From Glandiceps talaboti (Eukaryota > Hemichordata > Enteropneusta > Spengelidae), in the NCBI RefSeq assembly GCF_964340395.1, contig NC_135558.1, forward strand, positions 11,537,001 to 11,601,000: 64,000 nt of DNA. The letters run 5' to 3'. The notes below the pieces were generated by a model. The model had not been told where the DNA came from, made no database searches, and saw nothing but the letters and a program-made list of their open reading frames with translations. This document shows positions 10,834-22,239 of this stretch, piece after piece (the stretch's first letter is position 1; every line of letters starts with the position of its first letter). A program made the translations under genes and the position numbers.

Positions 10834-12240
10834 AGTGAAATCGCCAATGTCAACTTTAACAAGAGATAGAATGTGTGCCCCCGAGCAGCCATTTGTGTCC
10901 ACGACAGTTTTTAAATTAGTCAACACACATAACACTCTCAGAGTCAAAACTAGTACAAAGTATGATCGAAATCAAAGCAAATTCTTTTCCAACTTCGTGC
11001 ACTTGTAAATTGCCATGTTGTCGAATTATCTTATGGTACGTTCAACTCCAAATAAATAACGCCGATAATTGAGGGGGAAACTTGCCATTTTTATTCTTGC
11101 TGGTCATATAAGTAGTGCATTTCTAACTGTAAAATGTGTCAGGTGCCTAACATTTACAATAACTCTTTGCTAGTATATAATGGTCATTGGAAAATGTTAA
11201 TTAAATGTGAAAATTCGTTCTAATTCTGATTTTCGTCGCATAGACACGCTAATACATATATTAATAAGCTTATGTAAATGACATCGTTCACGTCTGTCAT
11301 GTTTGAAATAGTTTTACTTGTCCGTTTAAAATATTGGAATTCTTTGTTTTTCACTTGAATAACCATAGTTGTCAAATAAATCCGGTACGTTTTTGTTGGC
11401 CGTACTTGCTTAGATCTGCAGATCTACACATTGATCAAAAGATCGCCCGCATGGTGTTGGTACAAATACATTTATTTTAAATCTACTACACAACTAGTCT
11501 AGTCCTATACCTGTCAACGTTTTTTTTACTGAATCGTATTACACGTATAGGAAACTTTTCAAACAGGACGCCATTCTCGCAAACCAGAGTTATTATTTCT
11601 ACCCCTACTATACATTTCGAAGGAAGGCTCGTTAAGAACGTTGCCGTAAAACAGGCCGTGGTTTGCTGACTTCTATCAAACCCACACTTGTTATTTTTTA
11701 TGAACAAGCATTAACATCATGAATGAATACGCGTACGCAAGTTGTCTTCTTCCACTTTTCATTTAAAAAACCGCGTTTCAAACAAATCACTAGTCCTTCA
11801 CAGTCGAACTGGAACTGACAAAATGGTCGGAAATTTTGATGGAGTCGTTGAGTAAACTGGAGATGTGAAAAGGTTTAACTTCAGAATACATGAATGTATA
11901 CAAAATCAGGCGTAAAAGCACTTGTCAGTTATGTACATCTAACTGTCCACCTTCTGTGACGATCTCTTGCATATCGATTAGGATTATTTGCATAAAATGA
12001 ATACTAATAAACATGTTTTCATTATAACGTTTAATCGTTTATTTGAGTACACGTAACAAAACCCTGGGGAGTTGTTAATGGTACAAAACATAAAAGGAAC
12101 ATTATATAAGTTTACTTCTCAATTCAGCGTTCTTTCTTGAGAATTTCACCTATGCCAACACTTCCAGTTCATATCTGATCGTTTACAATACTGGACCATT
12201 ATTCATTCTGACGATAACACACATGGAGCAAAGCCCGGGC
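10834..12240. other. Intergenic, nothing recognised
   Basis: No exon, RNA gene or array could be supported. A 73-codon minus-strand frame at 11486-11707 has no recognisable domain and no splice context. Confidence 0.5.
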
Positions 12241-12261
12241 AGCCAACTTTTCATAATGAAC

Positions 12262-12412
12262 GAACGAATGGATGAATGAATGAATGAATGAATGAATGAA
12301 TATGAATGCATGAATGAATGGGTGGGTGGATAAATAATACTAGATAAATAAATAAATACATACATACATACATACATACATACATACATACATACATACA
12401 TACATACATACA
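12262..12412. repeat. GAAT and ATAC microsatellites
   Basis: An (AATG)n run at about 12268-12300 is followed, after AAAT-rich sequence, by an (ATAC)n run at about 12357-12410. Confidence 0.95.
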
Positions 12413-12479
12413 TGTAATACTTGAACTGTTTCGATCAACGAATCGCGAATCGTTTGTGAATTGCAACTCAGTGACGCGA

Positions 12480-12656
12480 GCGAGTTAGTTCATAGACCCT
12501 CCACCCAGGGGCTTAACCTTTTAACCTTTACCAAAGGGTCACGTGACTGGGGTCGCTTCGTTGTCTGCATATTGCATACGGGTGCATGGTGTGACGTGAC
12601 GTGAAGTGAAGAAGTGATCTTGTCTGTATCGCAATACACATTTTTTTATCAGCAAC
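12480..12656 (+). promoter_or_regulatory. PRDX6 proximal promoter / 5' UTR with palindromic E-box
   Basis: The perfect palindrome GTCACGTGAC lies at 12538-12547, 110 bp before the start codon. It matches the high-affinity USF/MiT-TFE (CLEAR) E-box consensus. A CRE-like TGACGTGACG follows at about 12593. The transcription start is not known, so promoter and 5' UTR cannot be separated. A half copy of a palindromic motif (CATAGACCCTCCACC at about 12491) is also found as a full hairpin at 27.5 kb. Confidence 0.5.
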
Positions 12657-12745
12657 ATGGGCATCAATCTGGGTGACGAGTTTCCAAACTTCTCAGCTGA
12701 TACAAGCGAGGGGCCGATAAAGTTCCACGAGTGGTTGGGCGGTTC
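12657..12745 (+). CDS. PRDX6: PRDX6 exon 1
   Basis: Encodes [12 protein letters not shown] to the LGGS region. It ends after two bases of the serine codon at donor GTAAGT, and His24 lies in KFHEW. Confidence 0.95.
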
Positions 12746-15700
12746 GTAAGTATCGCACGTAGATACGTAGTTCAGTCCAGAGTTCGACCATAATGTAGGT
12801 TTGGTGAGTCAGCGCATTTTGTGACAAAACTGAACCATGCCTGCTTACATGCGTCTCCATGCAGTTCTCATACAGTTTGATAGTTCTAGACAACTTTCAC
12901 TTTCAACATACGCGCGTTATCAGCGTGCGTCACTGCGAAAGTATTATCAACTTCCCTGCACCACCAATGGGACGCAGAACTTGTATTTATTTTCTTACAA
13001 ACGAGTCGTTGAATTTTACAACCACTGCAAGGCACATGTCACATTGGTGCAGGCATGCACGTAGTATTGCTAGCTGTAAACGTAATACGTGTCGAATTTC
13101 GAGGGGGCGTGGCCATGTTGATGTGACGTTCTGTATAACTTGATATACATGTTATGTACGGTTGTTGTCTTGACACGATAAACAACTTAGAACGCTAAGT
13201 ATCCACGTATGTATAGTGTATTTCGTGCACGAATTATGACAAAATGTCTGGTAGAGGATGCAGGGTCATAAAGGGCGTAACGCGGGGTTACCTAATCATG
13301 CTAATAGACAGCTTTGCATGTAACTTATCTAGTGTGCATGTGTATGCATGTAATTTTAGGCTAAAACATTAACTGAGACCATGAACTGATGGCTATTTTT
13401 GACAAACTGAGACTGGTCTCAGATGGCGATTTTTTGCAACCGAGACTGGTCAGAGGGCTATTTTTTTGCAGACTAAGACTCTCAGTTCATGGTCTCAGTT
13501 TAATGTTTTAGGTACCCTTACATACCCTTTCACATTGATTCGAAGTACTAACATTCAAGGTCTTCTTCCAAAAGTAAAGAATAAGCCTAACCAGAGTGCC
13601 TAGACATTTAACAAGGAAGCATGACTTTGTATGTTACACTTATATGTATGTATGTGTGTGTGTATGCATGCATGATGTCAAGTGATATATACAACCAAAC
13701 ACGACACTGAGACAAAACAACTTTTTAAAAACGTTTCCCACAAATGTGCTTTCAAGTTAGTGACTTTAATAGCCAATATATTATTGCACTACAATAGTGA
13801 GTCACAATACAACCATATCCATGACTGACAGAAATATGATTACTATTATTCTGTTGATCTTTACTTCCAATACCATTGCACAGGAAAATATGACCTGGAC
13901 TGATTTCACTATGTAACATTCATTGGAACTATGAACAGGTCATCAACTTATAACATACATATAATAATAATAGAAGTAATAATAATAATAATAATAATAT
14001 GATGATGATGATAATGAATGGTTGTTGATCGCATGACACCAGTCCCTCTGCTAGAGTAACAATGTGTCATTGTATTGCATGCATATCATTCCAGACAGTG
14101 AGATAAGTATAAACCTACAGATACATGGTACTCAAGGAAAGCATGGCCATAATCAGTATCAAGAAAGATCTACGAACTTTGACCCCTCACTGCTGTTAAC
14201 CCAAAAGAAGGCTTTTTATCTGATAATGAATCCCTGTCTCTTGTGTTTTTCTGTTGTCTTATGTAACATGGTGAAACGTAACCAATGTGTATCATGAGTA
14301 TTAAATATAAAACCAAATCACAGAAGCTGAAACAAAATGTCATGTCATTCTAACTCTACAAAAATCTTCCTGACACTGCTACATTTTATTTTCTGGCTCA
14401 ACAAAAATCTTACCACTATTACTACATTTTATCATCTGGCTCAACAAAATTCTTGTTTAGGTAGAAGCAAAATATCAGACTAACTGATGCCCAATATTTG
14501 TTTGGTTTTAGATGGGCCATTCTTTTCTCTCATCCAGCTGATTACACACCAGTATGTACAACAGAGTTGGGACGTGTTGCCAAACTAGAACCAGAGTTCA
14601 AGAAACGTGGCCTCAAAATGATTGCACTCTCTTGTGATGGTGTAGAAAGCCACAAAGGATGGATTAAGGTAACAATCATTTTAAAATTTAGTTTAAAAGT
14701 TATTTATTGTCCGTAAGGAAGGGCAATGTCATAGCTTTCTCTCTCTCTCTCAGTGTATGTATGTATCTTGTATGTATGTATATGTATGCATGTATGCACA
14801 CATATGTATGTATGTATGTATTATGTATGCATGCCTCTGACAGTTGGCATGACATCTAAAAAATTACTGCATCAATTCTAATAGCTTATGAGAATTGCAA
14901 GAACCGATTAGGTTCTGGTAAACATCTTATGAATATTAATGAGTCATTTGCATAAATTAACTTCCAATTCCCGATCATTGGCGATTTCCATATCGCTTTT
15001 CCAGGATTTAAGTCTATTCCAACATCCATAACTTTCCCTTCCCTATCGTTTACAAATTTTATCTTTGTATGTCAGGATATCAAAGCGTATTTGTATGTTG
15101 ACTTCCCCTATCATGACTATTTCAATCTTCGTATTCCAGGATATCAAAGGGTATTCTGGGCTCGATGGCTTTCCCTACTCAATTATTGCTGATGAGAAGA
15201 GAGAATTGGCTGTCAAGCTCGGAATGGTTGATCCTGATGAAAAGGATGCTGCTGGTCTTCCACTTACATGCAGAGCTGTACGTATATTTATATTTGGTAG
15301 TACAAGTAACACTGATCTAGTAACTATTTGAGAAGTATTACGATGGTCTGTTGAGTAAACAGTCACTAATAAAGTGAACACACAGGAACTCCTGTAATGG
15401 ACCATTTCGCTTCTTTTACTACCCCTGTGTATGATTATTGTGTGCATGTTTACATTTATTACCCTTATATGTGTGTATGTGTGTGCACAAACAGACCGTG
15501 TGTACAAGAAGCATCCCTGATGATAGCTCCTTATGTCAGAATTATACCAGTGATTGACATGATTAAAGATAGTATAGTGTGGCTCTAGAATCTCTCACCA
15601 GTCATCGGGAGCATCACATAGGGCTATTCATTTTTAATGTATTACTGCGACTCCGTGTTATTGCGATGCCCCATCACAGTAACACATCCACAAAGAGTAT

Positions 15701-18700
15701 CCCTATGTAGTCAATGAGGGCCCACAGTACAATTATGCAGTAGATATCGGTACATACAAAACAGCCCTTTTAGCGATGCGATGCTCCGAGGACTGAGAGA
15801 GCGGCTAAGTGTGCTCAAATCATTTCCATTCTTTCTTGATCATCCTTTTCTTTTGTGTTATTCTATAGGTCTTCATCATCGGTCCTGACAAGAAACTAAA
15901 ACTGTCTTTGCTGTACCCAGCCACAACTGGAAGAAACTTTGAGTAAGTTTAAAAAACACTGCATAATTGAACACCATTACTGTTAGCAATACGTCATACA
16001 TGAGATGAAAACCTTCAAGTTGACATTGTGACCAAAATCCTAAAGTGTAGTTTTCCTTGAGTCATTACAACAGGATTAGGTGATCACCTAATTTTGATGT
16101 CACTTTTGTTGTTTCTTAAATTTGAGGTCAGTCACCCCTTATGTTTCCTATCTTGATTTGAACTGAGAATTGGTTTATGTTTTCCTGAGCAGTGACAGCA
16201 AAAGTTTGTAGTACATTGAAGTAAGCCACATTACTGATGGTGTAGAAGTGTTAAAAAAATGTGACAGAATGGAATAAAAAAGCTAAATTACTATAAATTA
16301 CAAGTGTCAAGTTGTGATGCTTAGTATTCAACCGTCTCTTGCTCAGTCACAGCATTTGATAAGCAGTAGTCCAATATTCCAACCTTCCATAGAGTCTTAG
16401 AATCAATTTTGACTGGAAGAAGGACACACCTTAAAGGTCACTTGTTCAACAATTCAGACTATGTTGAACATCTATTGTCCAAAAACAAATCACAACTCAC
16501 TTTAATTGTGGTATTCATATGTAGCTAAACAACTATCAGTGGAGCAGATACAAGAACTTGTACCCCTGGATCTTTGACATATTGTTGGCATGCAGTCATG
16601 CATACCAATAAAGCCCTGTGTTCCATTTGAATTTAATTTGAAAATGTACTATCGATTTAGGTCAGGATTATATATTGGAAAGAAATGTTTTCATCCAATC
16701 TTCTGGTTTTATTAGCACAACTGAACTTGTTCAGTAGTGCTATAGGGATCGCCCGGCGTCTGTCTGTCTGTCTGTGTGTGTGTGTGTGTGTGTAAACAAC
16801 TTAAAGTCAAAAACCGCTGAAACGATTGCCACGATATTTGGTGGGTCCATTACTTTGGGTGTCTAGTTGGGAAATTGTTCAAATCAAAATGATCGCATCA
16901 CAGGTGTGTGATTTGGGTCAAAAAATGTGATTTTTGGTCAAAAAACTTAAACTCAGAAACTACTGGGCAGATTGGTGCGAAATTTGGTGGGAACATTCTT
17001 AAGGGGGTGTAAAGTAAGATTTGTTCATGACGGGATGATTCCATCAGTGATATGCAAATTAGGGCTAAAAATGTGTCTTTTTGGTTAAAAATCTATAATT
17101 CTAAAACTACTGAGCAGATTGGGCTGAAATTTAATGGGAATGTATCTAGGGATGTATGGACGAAGAAATATTAAGCATACCATGATTCCATGAGTGATAT
17201 GCAAATTAGGTGTAAAAATGTTCATTTTTGGTCAAAAACTTATATCTCAAAAAGTACTTGGTCAATGAGTCTGAAACTTGGTGAGATGTTTCTGAAACTG
17301 TTATTCTGCAGATTTTCTTAAAAACATTTTGACAAAATTGGCCCTAGCGACCATGACCACACCCTTTAGCAACAACCAAATGGCAGTATATTTTGGTCAA
17401 ATAACAACATCATCTGGTAACCAAGTGAGTAAACATTCAAAAAATGTATGCAAATACCCTAGCAACCATGACCACGCCCATAGCAACAGCCAAACGGTGG
17501 TGTATTTCACAAAGATAACAACAGGGTTTAATAGACAATTGAATAAACATTCAAAAAATGTATGTAAATTTTCCTAGCAACAAGACCACGCCCATAGCAA
17601 CAGCCAAATGATCACGTATATTGCAAAGACAATATCAGGAATTCATACACAAGTGAACAAAAACATACACAAATGTATGCAAATATATCTAACAACATGA
17701 CCACGCCCATAGCAACAGCCAAATGATAGCATTTATCGTAAAGATAGCAACATGGTTGGATAGGCAACTGGATAGTTATTCAGCAAATAAACACCTATTG
17801 TTAGTATAGACTAGCATATGGATAAACATTTTAAAAAACTACAGTTGTGCTACAACGCCATTGGCGGTATTTTATTGAAGTGTAAACCCAGCAAAGTTGT
17901 TAAAATACTTTGTTGGCTTTGAATTGAATCATTTTGAAGTCGCTGAGATGGACAAAATGAGAGTCCATAGTACCAGTAAATAAACCCACTTCTAAACAGA
18001 CATGCCATTGTAGAATTGAATGACCCTCTCTAACTAAGACTGCAAGACTTTGCTCATATACAATCACAAAAATAACAGCTAAAATTAATGATTGTGTTTG
18101 AATCTTTTTAGATTCTTGGAATATGTTACTTGACAATAAGCATTGTAGATTATTTAGCTATAGGTGGAATGCACCTGGGTATTTATTGAAAATCAAATGT
18201 CTTCAATTCTCTGTAACTCTTTCAATGCCCCAAGGCAGATGATCGCCCAAACCATTCATATGCAAATTACCACAGGACAATACATCAGCCCATTCTAGAT
18301 ACCATATTTTGCAAGGGATATTTTGATTCACATACCTTATTATCATATCAAAAATGTTCAGTGATATTGTTATTCCTATTTCATTATACTTCCGTTGAAA
18401 TGAGACTTGCAGGGTATTAAAGTTCAAGCAAAGGTAAATTGTCAGAGGTCGACAGTAGCGACAGTGACCTGTTGCAAAGTACTAGCTCCAAATTTGAGAG
18501 TTCATCCTCTGATTTTGAATCTGAACAACACTAGGTTAACAGTATTTTTTTATCAGCACATTTGTAAAATTGAAATATGGGGAACTTTTGTTTTGACATT
18601 GATCGTCAAAACAAAGTAGTCATAAGATACCAACATATTTGTAAATGTCAAAATACTATTATATCACACATTCTTATTGAAATAATGATTGCAAGTGTGA

Positions 18701-20061
18701 TATTATGATTAATTTCTTGTGTTCTCTGATATTTTCAGTGAGATCCTTAGAGTGATTGACTCTCTGCAATTAACAGCTACAAAGAAAGTAGCCACTCCAG
18801 TCGACTGGAAGGTAAGGTTACCATGGAATTGATGCATTATAGTTCAAGGTCTTTTAATGCTCCTTGCTATATTGCATGTCATAGTTCATCTGAAATCACA
18901 AACTACATAACAGTTGAATTTAGAACACATTGCTAAGTTCTGTCATAGTTTACCTAAAATAACACAGCAAATATTAGTAGATCTTGGATCAAAACACTTT
19001 TAATGGTTTTTCTGAAAAAAAATCACTATTAATAAGGTTGAATTTGATTCACATCAGTATTAGTTCTGTCATAATTTGTCTAGAATGTCACACCATGAAT
19101 TTTTGCTGGACTTATTTTCACTGGACAATGAAAATGCAACTATAAATAGTGACGAACATGCCTTGTTGTACATGAACATGTACCAGCCTGGTAGTCTGAG
19201 AGAACTAGATGAAGCCTGCAAAAATATGAACTATCAACTTGGGTTTACAGTACATGATTGACGCATCCAAAAAATTTAGGATTTAATTGAAAGGGATGAA
19301 GTACATGGTAACAGGTCTAAATATGCTTGTCATGACTGAAACCATATCTGGAAGAACGTCAGCCCGTGCTTTAGAACAAACACTTTCCTACTGTCTGCCA
19401 AGGACAGATAGGGGGTGTGTGTGTGTGTGTGTGTGTGGTGGGGGGGGGGGGGTTTGTTGGTTACTTGGAGACATCTACCCACTCTTTCAAGGATATTTCC
19501 TGTGAAATCAGGCCATGTTCTACAATGTATATAAATGCTTTGAGACCCATGATTAATGATTTTTAAGTACTTTGGGGGCACTATACAATGACATCTCTCG
19601 CTCATTACCTGCCAACAACAAATGTGACCACTCTAGATACTCGACAGGCAAGATTTATGACTTTCTTTACCTTTCAGTGGAGGCAGTGTTTGGCAGTAGT
19701 GCTATACAAAAAACCTTCATTGGCAAAATTTGAATCTGGGTAGTATGAGAAATGTCCTCTAGACAAGTGTAGAATATTGGTGGCCATTGTTGTCAATGAC
19801 ACTTATGCTAGGGAGTCTTATCCCAAATGCTAACTCCCTAGCTTGAATACGAATGTGCATCTCTTATACAGAGGTCCACAGTTATACATTGTTTCCATAT
19901 TCTAACTTCTTGTTTCTGTATCTGTTGCACAGCACGGTGACGACTGCATGGTTATCCCAAGTGTTAAACCAGAAGATGTACCAAAGCTGTTCCCTAAAGG
20001 AGTTACAATCAAGGAAGTTCCCTCCGGAAAGCAGTACATACGTGTCACACCACAGCCATGA
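12657..20061 (+). CDS. PRDX6: Peroxiredoxin-6 (1-Cys Prx), whole gene, six coding exons
   Basis: Thiol peroxidase that reduces H2O2 and phospholipid hydroperoxides using one peroxidatic cysteine and, in vertebrates, also has phospholipase A2 and LPCAT activities; it is cytosolic and lysosomal. Joining 12657-12745, 14512-14668, 15140-15277, 15869-15942, 18739-18811 and 19933-20061 gives 219 residues (human 224) with all phases matching. The peroxidatic site is PVCTTE with Cys45. The Prx6-type C-terminal domain contains [15 protein letters not shown] and TPVDWK and ends YIRVTPQP. The lipase-triad equivalents His24, Ser30 and Asp135 are present, but the human GDSWG motif reads GGSWA here. The start has good context (AACATGG) and matches the family N-terminus. 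Introns hold repeats: a fold-back in intron 1, exon-like fragments in intron 2 and a 1.1-kb element in intron 4. Confidence 0.97.
13361..13511. repeat. Fold-back element in PRDX6 intron 1
   Basis: CTAAAACATTAACTGAGACC at the left and its near-exact complement at 13482-13511 (one-base indel) form arms of ~29 bp. The interior repeats GAGACTGGTC blocks. It would form a stable hairpin in the pre-mRNA. The rest of intron 1 contains TATG and AAT microsatellites and no recognised gene. Confidence 0.85.
14512..14668 (+). CDS. PRDX6: PRDX6 exon 2 (peroxidatic cysteine)
   Basis: Acceptor GGTTTTAG and donor GTAACA. Encodes [20 protein letters not shown] through KGWIK. Cys45 and the active-site Pro/Thr are here. 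Cys71 is an additional cysteine in ALSCDG. Confidence 0.97.
15004..15126 (+). pseudogene. Degenerate copies of the 5' part of PRDX6 exon 3
   Basis: At 15074 an AG is followed by GATATCAAAGCGTATTTGTA and then GACTTCCCCTATC, resembling the true exon start at 15140 (GATATCAAAGGGTATTCTGG .. GGCTTTCCCTAC). A weaker third copy starts near 15004 (CCAGGATTTAAG .. ACTTTCCCTTCCCTATC). The spacings are 72 and 64 bp. These look like decayed tandem duplications of an exon start including the acceptor. They are not needed for the PRDX6 reading frame. Confidence 0.5.
15140..15277 (+). CDS. PRDX6: PRDX6 exon 3
   Basis: Acceptor TATTCCAG and donor GTACGT, phase 0 at both ends, 46 codons. Encodes [13 protein letters not shown] through LPLTCRA and includes Arg127, the conserved arginine near the active site, and a non-typical Cys126. 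Confidence 0.97.
15869..15942 (+). CDS. PRDX6: PRDX6 exon 4
   Basis: Acceptor TTCTATAG and donor GTAAGT. Encodes [20 protein letters not shown] followed by GRNF. Asp135 of GPDKK aligns with the human lipase-triad aspartate 140. Confidence 0.97.
16713..17852. mobile_element. Composite repeat element in PRDX6 intron 4, TAGCACAACTG ends
   Basis: TAGCACAACTG at 16713-16723 is matched by CAGTTGTGCTA at 17842-17852. The left end also forms a local hairpin (16713-16742, closing with AGTGCTA), followed by GTCTGTCTGTCTG, then by diverged ~115-120-bp units with the recurring theme of aaactactgagcagattgg. The last part (17320-17790) is the TAGCAACAGCCAAATG satellite also seen at 7.1 kb. No protein is encoded. 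The layout resembles non-autonomous Helentron-type elements. The remainder of intron 4 to 18738 is unremarkable. Confidence 0.65.
18739..18811 (+). CDS. PRDX6: PRDX6 exon 5
   Basis: Acceptor ATTTTCAG and donor GTAAGG. Completes Asp and encodes [20 protein letters not shown] followed by VDWK. Confidence 0.97.
19421..19452 (+). repeat. GT microsatellite and G run in PRDX6 intron 5
   Basis: A (GT)n run is followed by GG and an uninterrupted G homopolymer at about 19440-19452. The rest of intron 5 holds nothing recognised. Confidence 0.9.
19933..20061 (+). CDS. PRDX6: PRDX6 exon 6 and stop
   Basis: Acceptor GTTGCACAG. Encodes [10 protein letters not shown] through [20 protein letters not shown] and TPQP, then TGA at 20059-20061. 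The C-terminus is the family-typical end. Confidence 0.97.
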   Translation, partial: HGDDCMVIPSVKPEDVPKLFPKGVTIKEVPSGKQYIRVTPQP

Positions 20062-20920
20062 GCTGATTTGGTACAATGAAATGACATGCCAGGCACATGT
20101 AGTCTGTAGTGAAAATGATTACCACATTTCTAACATATTATAATCAGATGTATTCTAATTTTGGTGTTTTGGGGAGATGGAAAGATGTAATGTAATGACA
20201 ACATGGTGCAGTCTAGCTTTTGAACGTATGACACAAGTTACAAGACTTGTCCCACATTTTCAATCAGCTTTTAGTAAAGCAAGAACAAGTGCCTTATTAT
20301 TAGTTACATTTGATTTTTACCAAAATTTATGATTATAAAAAAAAAACATTCCAAGGAGAATCACAGTTGAAATATTACATGTTGCTAGGTTTATACAGGG
20401 TGTGGAAGTTTTAGGTAACTGTGAAGTACAGCATAAACTACCAAAGTTATATTGTCTGCAGCTTAATTAGATCAAGATATACATGCCTTACATAAACAAA
20501 CCAGGTCAGGAAAATGAATGTTTCCAAGATGCTGAGAATATCTGTGCAAAGAATACCTACATCTATATAAGTGTACTCTCCAAGATCAGTTTGATAAGAT
20601 TAGCAAACATCTAGGGAAAGCTGTATGTGAATTGTACTCGTAAGGAGTCCTGTATGTAAATCATTCTCTACAAAACTTCACACATCACACCAGTGTTGAA
20701 ATAGTTAAAGGTTGAAAGAAATATATGCCAACAATTTCATGTTAGCGCTGAAATTTAAGTTATATTATGCCAAATATTATGTATGTTTTGAGAATTGTAA
20801 GCCATCATTGATATCAAAATATTTCAACTTGATATTTAAGCCGAGAACATCTTATGGACCTGTTACCATGCAATTATTATACTTGCGTACAACAATAAAC
20901 TAAAGTAACAAGATTCGGAT
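20062..20920 (+). other. PRDX6 3' UTR candidate
   Basis: Non-coding sequence after the stop with an AATAAA at 20894-20899. It runs up to the next repeat element at 20.9 kb. No closer canonical hexamer was seen. Confidence 0.5.
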
Positions 20921-20934
20921 GTCTCGAGTTTTAT

Positions 20935-21830
20935 TAGCCCCAATGGGCACACTGCCCGGAGGGGCTATTACATGGGGTTGTGTCCATCTGTGCATTCACC
21001 ATCATATGTCTGGCATTGACTTAAAGATTTCAGCCAAACTTGGCATAAAGGTAACATGCTATGTGAGACATGTGCATGTCACTTTGTAATATTGCTACCA
21101 AATCAAATATAGTTGAATGGCAGCCATATTTGTTAAATTTCACACTATGCATAATGTGGATGTAATACATAATGACTCAAGTGCCTACACCCATATTATC
21201 AAATATGAACTTTCTTTTAAGACCTTGATCTTTGACCTTGAAAGTTTTCTAAAAGGTCAAATAGCCCAAAACGGTTATCTTCATAGCTTTTTGAATAAAA
21301 CATTTCAATTGATATTTTAATCGTGACGTGGGCATTGACTGAGATTCGACACATATGCAAGTCCCTTACTTTCACCTTGAACTGTAAAGCAAAATGGTGG
21401 CCACATTTGTGATATAGAAGCACATTTTACCTGTTTTCTTCAAAGGTTTTATACATATGAACACCATTTAATTATGTGTCTACCCTCGCATCAATGTGCT
21501 TTCTGATGAGACAAGGTGAAATGACTGAAAACTGTCATTCTACATTAACTCAAGAAGTTGAATACACAAAGACTCCATTTCAATGTCTATACTGAAAGGA
21601 CAGCTTTCTTTTTTACACCTTGACCTTTGACCTTCATATTCAAGGTCAAACAGCAAATTGGTAAAAAAAAAATGAGAAGGTTTGTATCTAGAAGCACCAT
21701 TCAAATTTTCACAATAACTGCCATAAAACACACTTCAATTGAAGGATTGTTCATTGCTGGACAGATACATAGGATATGTACACACATCCATATGCAAATT
21801 AGAAAATTCACCAGACAATAAATATGGCGT
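20935..21830. mobile_element. Composite repeat element with TAGCCCC hairpin
   Basis: A hairpin (20935-20968, arms TAGCCCC / GGGGCTA) is followed by a short GTCCATCTGTGC tract and units containing AGCCAAACTTGGCATAAAGG. Two diverged copies of a CCTTGACCTTTGACCTT block lie near 21222 and 21617. The order hairpin, GTC-type tract, diverged tandem units parallels the elements at 0.3 and 16.7 kb. The 3' boundary is approximate. Confidence 0.55.
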
Positions 21831-22239
21831 GGTACAAGAAAACTGGTTGACAAACTAATAAATACACACAAGATCAGTTTTACGAATAACTAATTATACC
21901 TTACCTTTTGGTTGACATTTCACCAACAAGACAAAAGCTCAAAAAAGGATTTCAAATTCCCCCACAAAAAAATGTATAGACATCCTCAGAAAAATCATAT
22001 GTCCCCAGTGGTTTACTATTCAATCTTTTTCTAGCAAGCTAAACGTTATATTCATGCTCTGTTAAGTTAGTTTGTATCATTGGGTTTCCAAGAGCTATAC
22101 AACTTCTGATCGATGTTTTTATTCAGTAAGAATTTCCCCTCTGTGATTGCCACACCATTACGACTCTTATTTACCTTTAAATTTGGAAATCAACTTTGAT
22201 GAGCATTACGCTTTTTTACAAATTTAAGAAATGTTTAGA

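Noticed and set aside
11486-11707. 73-codon minus-strand ORF with raised CpG
   Set aside because: It has no recognisable motif, no splice partners and no conservation data, so it was not kept.
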